DNA of 64,000 bases from positions 8,418,874-8,482,873 of the forward strand of contig OZ020490.1 of NCBI GenBank assembly GCA_963971405.1, given 5' to 3'. Shown in pieces: positions 12,701 through 25,500 of this stretch. The notes below the pieces were generated by a model, which saw nothing but the letters and a program-made list of their open reading frames with translations, was not told the DNA's origin and did not search any database. Position numbers and translations under genes: made by a program. Every line of letters begins with the position of its first letter. Within the stretch, counting starts at the first letter, position 1. The DNA comes from Psococerastis gibbosa (taxonomy: Eukaryota; Arthropoda; Insecta; Psocodea; Psocidae).

Positions 12701-15700
12701 ATTTTGAACATATTATTTTATGATTGGATAACGCTGTATCTAAAACATATACCTCTGCAGGTAACTTATTATTAGTGTAACCATTGGCATATACTTGGAG
12801 GTAAAAAAAAGCCCTTATACAAGAAAACCGACTGTGCCGATGGTGCGTGATGGAGGATGAAACAGCAGAGCACGTCCTTCTTGAATGTGAGGCGCTGGCA
12901 CGAAAACGCCTTCAGACCCTGGGCTTCCCAGGAGAAGAAGCGTTAACCATCAGAAACGACCCCATAGGCACCATCAGAAAATTTATTGGACTGGTGGGTG
13001 TATCAAAATGGGAAGACTGAGATAACCACGGTGGCAAAAGACCTATTAAAGGTCGACGCCATTCAGGCTGAAAGGCCCCGTGATTTTAAAAAAAAAAAAA
13101 AAAAAAAACAATGATCGATGCATGTGGCGGACTCATTTGTAATTCGAGTAGGCGACTACACCAAGTTTTTCAGGTCAAAAGACTTGTGAGTATCAGCCAA
13201 GAGTTTATTCACCATGGTATTTCATTTCGCCATTCTTTCATAAATACCAGAACGGACTAAAATTAAGCGTATTCTGGGATTTTTGGAAGAACTACAAAAC
13301 CGAAAAGTAAAAATACCCGATTTTATGATGCACGAAGTAGTCTTCCACAACTTCCATGAGCCAAATCTTTAATGACTTGCCTTGTTAATAAAAAAAAAAA
13401 TAAGTCCATAAAAACAACAAATTTTGGGGTGCTCATTTTCTACGTAGCATGTCCTCTTAACCGAACAATATTATACTGCACTTGCTGGCATGCAGCACCC
13501 CGGCAGTTTAACGTAACCAGGTCTAACTGTCAATGGTGCGAGTATTGGAATGAAAGATCTTAGCGAGGATATATGGACCCCTATGTGAAGGCGGAGAGTG
13601 GCGTATAAGAAACGTCAAAATAGACGCAATACTCAACGCTGAAGACACAGTCCGGTTTATAAAAGCACAACGCATAAAATGGCTGGGACACGTCGCAAGA
13701 ATGTCTGATGACGAAAATACTGAATTTTTTGTAGAGACCTTGAGTTTACAAGTAAAATTCTACCTGTCCCTATTCATCCCGCATGTACAGTCAAAAAAGT
13801 TATTCGAAATGTCAAAATTGCTGGGGTCATTAGTCATATGGCAACAATGCCAACAATACCCCCCCCCCCCTCCCCCGTGTTCCAACTGAACTTTGTTCCC
13901 GATTAACTCGCCAAAATTATATAGTTAGTAACCTAATTTCGAATGTACTTAGTTATGATGACTGCGTACTAGGGAGTTGTAATGCAGTGGGTCCCCGTTG
14001 CCTTCTGCATCCTTATACCGTTGACTCTTCAGTGAGTTCCTCCTCCTTCGGGGCCCAACCCCAAGACAAAAGAGTGCCCTAGTAGTGTTTGCTTATTTAG
14101 TAGCGGTAACTATTCGCCCCGTCACATAGCCATCCTCGGGCTACTGTGACTTTTTCTTGACAAGCCTGCACCATCAGACTTGCCACCACACCTCCCGATT
14201 ACGCCGCTGCTTCGTCGGGGACTGCTTATTCGCTATATTCGCAGCTAGTAACCCTATCTGGCGGCCTTCCCGCCAACCGCCACCTGCGACTCCATAAGTA
14301 GCCTGCACTAGTAGCAAAGATAAGACTGTTTGATATTAAGGCGCCCATTCCACCGACCGGCTAGGGCTATTTACAAAAACGGTGACGTGGTAGCAGACAT
14401 TCAAGACATAGGCGGGGTTTCCACCGACCTCGCATTGCAGAATTGACGGAAATGTTTATTTTCCTCTATGCCATAGTTAAAATTGATCAATGATCATACA
14501 GTAAAATCACATACAATCACAACAAACAATACAAAAAATGGCGTCATGGGATATGTTAAGTACAAACATTTTAATAGATTTCTATAAAAAGAAAAATTCT
14601 AATTTCCGTCAATGTCATTTGCATTCTGCAATGCGAGGTCGGTGGAAACCCCGCCTAAGTCTTGAATGTCTGCTACCACGTCACCGTTTTGTAAATAGCC
14701 CTAGCCGGTCGGTGGAATGGGCGGCTAACTGCAGCCTTCACATGACCTCACCAGCCGCCACTGTCTCACAGAAAATAAGAACCGGTATGAGTGAGGCCGT
14801 TCAAGCTTTCGTATTTATATACTACGATAGTGTGAGATACCCCTTAAAATGTGAAGTTTCCAACAAAAACTAATGACGTCAGGAGTTGAAGGTATTGAGC
14901 ATTGTGAGCTAATGGCAAATCGATAGTGAAATATATACGACCGTCATTTCACAAAGTGCTCTTGTGAGAACTGCCAGCTGCCGTATTATTACCTCACAAA
15001 AAGAAACCTCATCAAATTAATACGGGTTTCTCTATTTTACTGCTATTCTTTTATTAGCATATAGTATTACTACAGCCTATGATATACGGTTATGGGTGTG
15101 GGACATGGGTTATGACTCGGAGGAGCGAGCAGATGCTTGAAAGGTGGGAGCGTAAGATACTCCGAAATGTGTATGGACCAGTGAAAAATCAGGCAGAGAG
15201 GGAGGGACAGAGAGAGTGGCGTATCCTTAGAAATGACGAGCTCTACGCGATATACCGAGAACCTCCGATAGTGGCCGAAATCAAGAGAGCCAGCATCAGG
15301 TGGCTAGGACACGTGGAACGAAAGCCAGACAATAGGGCTGCAAGAGGAGCCTTACACAAGGTGCCCCAAGGGAGAAGACGAGTGGGACGACCAAGGGTGC
15401 GATGGCTGGACGACGTCGAGGTGGATCTGGCTACCCTTGGCGTCGATGACGGGTGAAGGTGGCCGCAGGACCACGCAGGCTGGTGCCATGTGGCAGAGCA
15501 GGCCAAGACCCTTCAAGGGCCGTAGCGCCAAGGAGTAAGTAGTAAGTGCCTATGATATACGGTTGATGCGATGAGTGCACATGGACTCTCGCAGTCGCGA
15601 TTTGCCGGCGTCCTTTCCGTTGTAGGGAATGGTTAGTGCAAACCCTCAGAGTCTACTTCAGAAGATTTCTATGCTTTGGCGTGTCTAAGGGAGAGCCGTG

Positions 15701-18700
15701 CACTTGCGTGCGGTCGGCCTCTCAGCAGCTTCTGAAATAGTCATGAAATCGACAAGAAATCTTCTGCTAGCACTATCGCTACAATGGGAAAGATGCCTGC
15801 AAATGGCGACTGCGAAAATCGTCCGTGTGTCGGGGGCACAATGAATAAGGCGGGGATTGCACCGACCGGCTAGGGCTAAATACAAAAACGGTGACATGGT
15901 AGCAGACATTCAAGACTTAGGCGGGGTTTCCACCGACCTCGCATTGCAGAATGCAAATGACATTGACGAAAATGTTTGTTTTCCTCTATGCCATAGTTAA
16001 AATTGATCAATGATCATACAGTAAAATCACAAACAAACTAAAATTAAAAAATGGCGTCATGGGATATGTTAAGTACAAACATTTTAATAGATTTCTATAA
16101 AAAGAAAAATTCTAATTTCCGTCAATGCCATTTGCATTCTGCAATGCGAGGTCGGTGGAACCCCCGCCTAAGTTTTGAATGTCTGCTACCACGTCACCGT
16201 TTTTGTATTTAGCCCTAGCGGGTCGGTGGAATCCCCACCTAATGAGTCGTTAAATTTATGAAATACAGGCGAGAAATAGTGATTTTCATCGCCATTCTAC
16301 TATTACAAACTAAAACTAAACGGGCGAAGAACTAATTGGATACCCGACAGACAGACATTTCGTAAAAAACAATTTTTTTTGGGTAGGACCTCAAAACGTT
16401 TAAATCCACAGTGGTTTGGCATGAAGAGAACGACTTCCCTTTTAGAGCAGCAGTCTCAAAGGTTCAAATTGCCATGATGATCGACAATCTTCGATAGAAG
16501 AGGCATTTAAAATAGTTGAATAGGGGAGATTTTCCTATAATTTTTTTTTATATTTCTGGTGGGTTTTCCTTCGACCATTGAGTAAAGAGTGCATGGCAGG
16601 TGCTACTTGAGGTTCAAAAGAAATTATTGGTGAGAGTCAATGCCCCATCTCTGCTAGAAATTTTTTTAGAACGCTGGCCCCTGTATTCAACAATCCCTTT
16701 GTGTACAAATGGATAAACCAATGAGTGCAGGAGTAAAATATTAATATTAGCCCAGCTCAACAGTGGATTAAGGGTTTAACACACTGCTAATCCCTTCTCT
16801 GTGTCGATTGCGCGGCCGCTCCGTCTACATCGCCCCATATTAGACCGTACGTGCTGGGTATCCCATGGGACGCCCCCCCCCCCACTCCCATGTTGATGTT
16901 ACTGCCCTTTCGCGCTTTGCTAGCTGATACTGATGGATTAGTTGGATCACCTGCTTCTTCTCACCCCTTTCCTGTTGTGAGCGAAAGCGATTTTATATAG
17001 TATGCATGGCGGATCCATTTTGATGAGTGAATAGTGAATATAATGCGGGCCAGGCATGTATCTGCGAGCCTGTTAATTTTAACCTGGGATTAAAAATGTA
17101 AAGAACCGGTCCGACGTCACTGGAGGTGAGATAAATTCTAGATAGGTCAGTCCAACACATTACCACACAGCAATAATGGCAGGGCACGCAATGCATTTCA
17201 GCGTGAATTTTCTATCATTTTTTTCTTCAAAAAAAAAACATTTTTGCACAAAACCAAATAGCTTTTTGGGAAAGTAACCTGTCCGGTTTCGTTACTCAAT
17301 TTAACACCTAAAACATGCCATGCTTCTAATGACTATTAACACAACAGGCAATGTAAGTCCAACTAACCCTTCGTTAAATAATGTTCATTGATATATTCTC
17401 GTACCAATATACAAGATTGCATAATTGGGATATTCCCGGCGCAGCGGACAGAGACCCAATATTGGAGTTCATAGACCCCTCATAGCATTAGCAAATACTA
17501 TGCTTTACTACTGTACTAGCAGGTCTCATTCATGATTCAAACCCCGTATTTCATGTAGTAGTGTTTACACGCAATGCCTCTGTAGAGTGGTTAGATATTG
17601 ATGAGATATAGAATAAACCATAGCTATCTCATGTCTGTATAGGCATAGTTTATTCATTAATTAAGTCTGTCTGACAAAAATATCCCTGCCATATTAAACG
17701 CACAGGCGGGACTTTCTTCTAAGAGTAACCGCTTACTAAATTATACTGCAGACATTTCTGCTTATCCATATCCACTCGCGGATGGAAATGCTGAAAAACC
17801 TTTGAGCTTACTATTCAAATATTAATATTCGGATTTTTAAACTAATTATGCATTGAACATGGAGAAGTAATAATTTTTAGCTGTTGAATACAGGTAATCG
17901 TTGGATACCATATAGTATTATCTGTTGAAGGACCAGTAGAATCCGGGCTGATGGGCCGTGGTCGAATTGAAAGTGAACTTCCAAACGTTTCGTCAACATC
18001 TGCGGTCGCCATCTTCAGTGGCGCTGCGTAGACTTCGAAGGTTCATTTGACTCCGCCCGTGAAAGCCTTTGCAGTTACACAGTATTATCTGTGGCCAATA
18101 TGGTGGAAGTATTTCTATGTTAAATCAGAAACAATGAATTATCAATATTTTGTCGAAAGGCTTAAGAGTGGTGGCTCATAGGCTGATTCAAACCAATCAA
18201 ATCAAATATATTTATTCCAATTTTGCAATAATACAAGTATACATAAAATTATAAATTGCACTACTAATGATTGAAATATAAAATTAAAATTAAATTTAAA
18301 TAAGCTAAATTAAAATTTAAAATATTACGTGGAATTAACCATTGGCATATACTTGGAGGTAAAAAAAAGCCCTTCCAGTCAAACCCGACCCTGGCGTCAT
18401 GCAGTGACCCTGAGTTGTTTGAGTATGACCAATTCGATATCAAGCTAAAATGACTTCCAACCCTTTTCTTTTCAGGCTTACGAGTGGTGGCTGAATGACA
18501 TGTACTTGGACGTGAAACTACCCCTACCAGTCAATTCCAACCCTGGAGCCGTATTTCCACCCCTACAATTCAGCCATTTGCGGGACATGGCTCGCTACGG
18601 CGCGTGCATGATCGACGCCCTAGTCAGTCATAAAGAAGTCCTGGACAAGTAAGAGAGTTGACAATAAAAGTAGGTTACATTTGTTACTGTGATTTAAAAA

Positions 18701-21700
18701 TAAAATATATACGTCAACCAGCTACCCTGTTGACTCAGTGCCTCATGTAACGCAGCAAATTAGAGTGACGAAGTCGCGAACGAAGGTTTTTCTTACCAGT
18801 CGTGCTAGTGAAAGGATGACTTTTGGCTAAGAAAAAAATATATGCATCGTTGAAGTACATTATTTTGAAAAATTTTTGAGATAGGACTAGTCCTAGATGT
18901 CCTGCCCCTGGGCTTCGGGGCATCGTGATATCATGTTACCTTTACACTACCTGACATATATATGCCCCTATAGTGTATATGCACTTTGCACTCTACGCTG
19001 TGTAAAGGTCTATTTGACCATGTAAGAGGCTGAACCCAATAAATGAACTTATAATTAATTAATATAATAATATAATACAATATTAATATACTTACCAGGG
19101 ACGGATCCAGCCCATTTGGAAGGGGGGGGGGTAGTTGTGGGTCAAAATAGGAAAAATATGTGTAGTATCGATTAAATAAATCAGAGCATAATAAATTAAC
19201 TTGTAATAGATTTACCAAATTTGGGGGGGGGGGGGCAGCTGGGTACAGAACAGGAAATTTGGGATTTCAACTCTTTTCATTTCATATTTCAGGCGGGATT
19301 TGCCGGTGGAAAGAGCTACGTCACGGGAGAAAGGGCAGCCGCTGTGCATGGCTCAATACTACAGGATTCTGACGTCATACCGCGTCCCCGCAGCACCCAG
19401 GGATCAGATGTTTTCGACCCTGTACCAGGGGGATGGCACCACCGAACTTGTTATTGTCATACACAAGAATCAGGTAACTAAATCAGGGAGAGAGGGGGGG
19501 GGGCAGAGAGAGAGTGGCGATATTCCAAGAACCTACGGTAGTAGCCGAAATCAAGAGAGTCCGCATCAGGTGGCTAGGGCACGTGAAACGAATGTCAGAG
19601 AGTAGTGCAATAAGAGCAGTCTTGCACAAGGGACTCCAAGGGAGAAGACGAGTAGGACGACCACGGATGCAATGGCTGGACGATGTTGAGGTGGATCAGG
19701 CTACCCTTGGCGTCGATGGCTGGCATCACCAAGGACTTAGTAAGTAATAGTAGTAGTAGTAGTAGTAGTGTTCGTCGGGTTAATAACGACTTAGGCCTCA
19801 TATTTGGGCCCATAGAGCGACTCCGACTTGACTGTCCTATGCCAGCCCATAGGACAGTGGACCTCCTGATTACAGTGGATTCCGAACCACTTGGGAAACA
19901 CTATGAAGTCACACGATTAGTTCGGAGGAGACCAGGACAAGTCCTACCATGTTTCCCTACCAGCACTGTGCACACGACCAAGTTATCTGCAGCTTTGAAC
20001 CTGCTCTGGTCCGCTGGATTCAACTTGGCATGGCGGCCGGCACTATGTAAGTAAGTAAGTAAGAATCATGTAACAACTAATAAGAGTCTTCTTCTTCTTC
20101 ATTACATACCTATTAGGTGTAGCGAAGATTGGCGATCATCATGGCAATTTAAACCTTGGAGACTGCTGCTCTGAGAAGGGAAGTCGTGCTCTTACCAACT
20201 GCCGTATAGATTTATCGACCATCAGGATGTTCTTCTTCAGTTAGGAGCCCTCAATTTTAAGAGGACTGTTGCTAGCTTAACGCTTGTACAGTATACCTCA
20301 GTCAACATACCGTGTTTTTTCTGCTGTGATGTATGACTCAATAATAACGAAGTTTATGTATATATGTAGTGTATATGGTCCAGTGCTAGTTAAAGTGGTT
20401 GAACGGGGTTCCAATCTCGACTGGGCGTGACGCGGACTATACTGCAAAGTAAGGGGGGTGTGTGGGAGGGGGGGGGGGGTTAGCGCTGTATTTTATTTCA
20501 AATTTCCAATAACTATAAGTTGTTTTATGTTCTTATTTCTTAATTTGGCCCGTGGACTACCTGATATGTACATACATAATATGTCTGCGGACCACCATTG
20601 GGAACCCCGGGACTAATACATTGGACTATGGAGTGATAAAGAAAGTAGGGCATACCCATTATACCGTACTGTATGTGAACATTTTCTACGCGCTAAGTTA
20701 ATAAGACGGGAAAGGAAAATGTTTGCACGTTGGGGACACATTGGGGTCCTCGGAAAATATACCAACCAAGGGGAGGAAGTAATTTCCCCCCCCCCCCACC
20801 ATTTCTCATTTTCCGGTGGGAATGATGTTTAGAGTGTGAACAGCTCCTATACATCCATCTTTCTACCTGTATCGTTTTACTGTGTTACGGTTACGGGTTT
20901 TGCGACTTCTAAAAAGGCGGGGTTTCCACATACGTCAATGGTCAATGAGAAATATGGTTTTGACGTGGTAGTAGAATTTTTAGTATGTCTTTAATGTCTG
21001 CTAAAACGTTAATTTCATATTTCTCATTGACGATTGACGTATGTGGAAACCCCGCCTAAGAGCTTGCTTGGTTTTTTTATATGTATAGTATTATACGGCA
21101 CCGCATATACAAATACAGTCATTAAACTGCATCATCACGGAACACCGGCCGGAGAAGCCTTTGTAATTATAATAGTCATTAAACCGACTTAATTATATAG
21201 CAGTATTATATGATATATATATATATATATATATATATCACTGACGTAAGGGGCTGCCCTTTAATCACGGGGGGGGGGGGGGAAAACCACAAAATATCAC
21301 AAGGGGGAGGGGGGTATAGTAAGATATCAAGGTATTTATTTTTTCGTCAAACGCGTGAATCCGAAAAGGGGTGTGTAGTGTGACCGTGACTCGCCGTTGC
21401 CAGGCAACGAACGAAGTCCGAAGATATTAGTAAATTGATAGGGACAAGGTGATAGATAGGTATGCGTTGGGTGGAGTTCGCCGAGAGAAGCGTTTTGTTG
21501 TGTAATTTTTTTGTTTATTTGATACATGAACAGCCCCTAATAAACTTTAGTTGAAGAGGTAACCTCCTCCTCCTCCTCCTCCTCCTCGTTATAACCGAAA
21601 TTAGAGGATATAGAGAAAACTAGACTTGGCGAGATTCGAACCCACGATCTACGCCTAACCGGGGCGTCGCCTTAACCGCTGTTTAAACCGACTTAAGTTG

Positions 21701-22530
21701 AAGAGACAATTAACTTCTTTATTTCAACCAAAATTAAAGAATCAATGAAAATATGGACTAAACGAGATTCGAACCCATGCTCTATGCTCGGCAAGGCATA
21801 GATCGTTGGTTCTAATCCCGCAAAGTCTAGATTGTCTAATTTCGGTTAAAAGATTGCTTGATCGATCTGTATCATAAAACAATAACTACTGTATACCATG
21901 CCATACCAAGTTGAATCCACCCGAACAAAGCCGACTCAAAGCTGAAGAAAACTTGGGGGTGTGCACAGCGTTGGCAGGGGAACATGGTGGGACATGATAA
22001 CGTGTTGAGACTGCCAGTCAGTAAAAATTATATATAAACTATATAATCAATTTTAGCGACTTCGGTAGCAAGGTGGTAGCTTGCTTGTACTTGTGCGAGT
22101 GTCTACACACCTTGTGCTCGGAGACGTGTCGTAACTCGACACAAGAACCTATAGGTTACTTAGTGAGGCGATTGAAGAGGTTAATCGGATACATTCATTA
22201 AATTGTTTGTATGCGATTTAATCTTTTTATGAAAAAAGAGAGGGCTTTATAGCCCTCACTCCACTAGGTTGGCTTAGTAATAAAACAAAAATCACTATTT
22301 ATTTATTTATGCATTTCGATGAAGACAGACGAGTATCTATTCCATCTGTATGCGATTAACCTTTAAATATTTTTTTTCCCAGCCGGTATTTTTTTTCCAG
22401 CCGCGGTACCCCCAGCACTGGGAGCATTTAATAGAAACAATACAATACAACATTAAAGAAAATTTTTAAAAGTTTTAAAAACTTTATAAAAAAAGTTTTT
22501 AATTTTTTTTTTCCAGCCGGTACCCCCAGC

Positions 22531-22588
<58 letters not shown>

Positions 22589-25500
22589 TAAACATAAGAT
22601 ACGGTATTTCGATTTAAAATATTTAGGACCGGAAAAGAAAAACTTCTGCTTTGTATTCCGGCGACATGCACGAGTTATTACAATGACATGATTTCATCAT
22701 GATATGGGAATAGGGTGAAGTAGGGTGAATCGGGCCTGCAGGGTGAGGGTGAACTCCCCCTGCTGTCTAATCCGCTACTAATTATAAATTAATGAAGTTT
22801 GGACGGTTAGAACAAGGGGTGGGGGCCGCAGTACCCCGACCACCAGTCCAATAACCCATCAATAACGCATTATGCATTAGGCGTGCTCCATCAATGTGAA
22901 TGGGCTGCAGATGGAATAGATACTCGTATGACTTCATCAAAATGGACTGCAGATGGAATAGATACTCGTATGTCTTCATCAAAATGGACTGCAGATGGAA
23001 TAGATACTCTTATGTCTTCATCAAAATCGACAAGTGTAGGAAGTGTGGGACTCGAACCAGCAACCTTTCAGGTGAAAGTTGGAGTCTGTACCACTACTCT
23101 ACATGTCCTGACTTAATACTGAACTGAAGACTGAAATAAAATAGGACAAAATTTACGCATTGTATTGCATGTGCTCCCAACCGTTCTACTATATTATAAT
23201 ATAATACCACACCTATAGGTAGTATGGAGAAATTGGGGTTTTGACGCAAGCTATATATGGACATCTAGCGTAGTAATGTAATGTAATGTAATGTATATAT
23301 TTGGACAAGCAACAGAGGAGAGATACTCAATGTAACAAAATTTCTCCAACCCCTTACTGTCTAAGTCAAACAATCTTATGGAATATGAATATATGTATAT
23401 ACAGTATATATATGTAGTCAAAAGCTAAAACCTAAAAACCAACGATATTGCACAGTGTATACGATATCGTATATTAAATAATTTCATTTTAAAAATATAA
23501 GAGATTCACTGTTCAAAGGAGAAACGCACATCATATGGGCTCGATTTTAATAATAATTCCCTAACTGAAACTCTGAAGATCTTGACACTAGGCTCGTCCC
23601 TCAAATGCCGAGGAAGACTGTTAAAGAGCGCTATTCCCCGGTACTGCGGGGAAAAGCGAAAGCTCTCGAAATGCACTCTCAACCCCCGCAACACTCTACC
23701 GTTCCTTCCATCTCTAGTATCAAAAATTGATAGGTCCTTTCTCACGAACATAAGTAGGTTTAACGCATAGAGTGCTGGCAGTGTCAAAATCCCCAGATCC
23801 CTAAAGTATGGCTTGCAATGGGTGCGAGGATGGAGGCGGCACATGGTACGAATGGCTCGTTTCTGTAACACTAAGAGTCGATTTAAAACATTTTGAGGCG
23901 AGCCATACCAAAAAATTATTCCATAGTTGAGATGGGACTCAAAACAGGCATGGTATACTAGCTTAAGAGCCTCTCTGCTGACCTGACTGGCAAGCGTACG
24001 GAGAAGATACAGCCCTGATAACAACTTAGCACTAAGTGCGTCAATATGATCAGTCCAGCTTAGACCACTGTTAATAATTAAGCCCAGAAATTTAGTTTTT
24101 GCACTAAGCGTGAGAACCTGACCATTTACTGACAATGACGACGAAATATCATTTTTTGTGAAGTTCACAAGCACCGTTTTGCACCGTAGTGGTACGGACT
24201 CTGACTTTCACCCGAAAGGTTGTTGGTTCGAGTCCTACACTTCTAAAATTTCCGGCCATGCTTCGAAGGCCATGTAAAGCAGGCGGTCCCGGGCCTTCCT
24301 AGTTGAGTGTAAGAGAGGGCTTTATAGCCCTAACTCCACTAGGTTGGCTTAGTAATTGAAACAATGAAGAGTCCTTATATAGAGAACAGAATCACTGCAT
24401 TTGGAATGTGGGTATTCAGACGAATACTGCGCTTAACTTGGGGAGATCGTGTTCCTAATGCTGAGGTCCTGAGGCGAATGAGGTCACAAGCAGAGTTGCT
24501 GCTGACCATTAAGAAATCTCCTTTCCAATTACGTTTCACCGCTATCAGCCTTACTTAACTTATGACTTTGCACCATCTATTCTATTTTATTATCGCTGGG
24601 TGTTTCTGACAGAAATAATGGTGTTAGTGACACCCTCATACTGTACATCAAACGTAGGGAAATATTTTTTGTAATGGATGTAACATTTGGCTAACAATAA
24701 CATTGGGTTAGTTGCGAGAGTGGGCTTAAAGGCCCAAAATTCGCTCATGTGGAAAATAAAGCCAACTTTCTTTGTTTCTTTCATTTTTCTACAGTTTAAC
24801 GGATATATACGGAAATATTTCTCGTGAAGATGGATTTTGTTAAAAAAAACGGACTGTCTCCTATGAAACCAAGTAAATATTTATACAAAATCCGTTTCAT
24901 TACAAATCTGTTGTTTCAGCTATACAGCCTAGTGGTTAAAAGCCTGGCAACAAACGGTTCAACCGTTCGTCTAACTATGCCTCAAATAACGCAAGAACTG
25001 GTGAAAATCCTGGAAGCTCCTCGAACTGTTCGGCCGACACCTCTGGCACTTCTCACGGGGCAAAAGCGGGACGTTTGGGCGGGAGTACGGGACATACTAC
25101 GCCAAGGTTAGCAATACAGGAAGAGACAAGTCAGTAGGATAATCCGCCAGGCTAGTTTCTATTGAACGACTCCTGCTGAATAATGATAATGTTAATTAGA
25201 CGTAATGCATGTAACAATGTCAATGCTAAGCATGTCTGAGCTTGCCCATTGGCACTTGTAGTCAGTGTGGGCTGACATCAGAGAGTTTGCCAGTGGCTAG
25301 AAATTCATTAGGAAAGCGTGCGGTCGTTGTGAGGGCGGTTCGACGTCCATAAAAAAGAACCGGTCCGAGTTTACTCGAACATGCTTTCCAATTTATCAAG
25401 TAGTAGCTAGAGAAAATGAGTAATTTCATGGTAAATAATTTATTTTCCTATAGTTAAATTTCGGGCATCTCGAGGGGGGGGGGGTGCTCACCTGACGTCA

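Larger units (their letters stand above)
10193..13480. mobile_element. Region bounded by long inverted repeats and filled with LINE debris
   Basis: About 200 bp at 10193-10395 (AACATGCTACGTAGAAAATG, ATGGAAGTTGTAGAAGACTG) reappears inverted at 13285-13480. Similarity is strongest over the central 130 bp and weaker on both sides. Between them lie a minus-strand LINE body and a plus-strand LINE tail. This could be a DNA transposon with long TIRs invaded by LINEs, or two opposed copies of one repeat. Confidence 0.6.

Noticed and set aside
14538-14873. A 111-codon frame starting MASWDML as an independent gene
   Set aside because: It lies wholly inside and across a nested MITE, and is repeated in the other copies of that MITE.
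15079-15456. A host gene encoding a basic 125-residue protein
   Set aside because: The [20 protein letters not shown] and DDVEVDL strings are standard non-LTR ORF2 C-terminal motifs, and a second copy is at 19485.
22906-23032. A CRISPR-like direct repeat array
   Set aside because: Only three contiguous units without spacers, in a eukaryotic context. A minisatellite.
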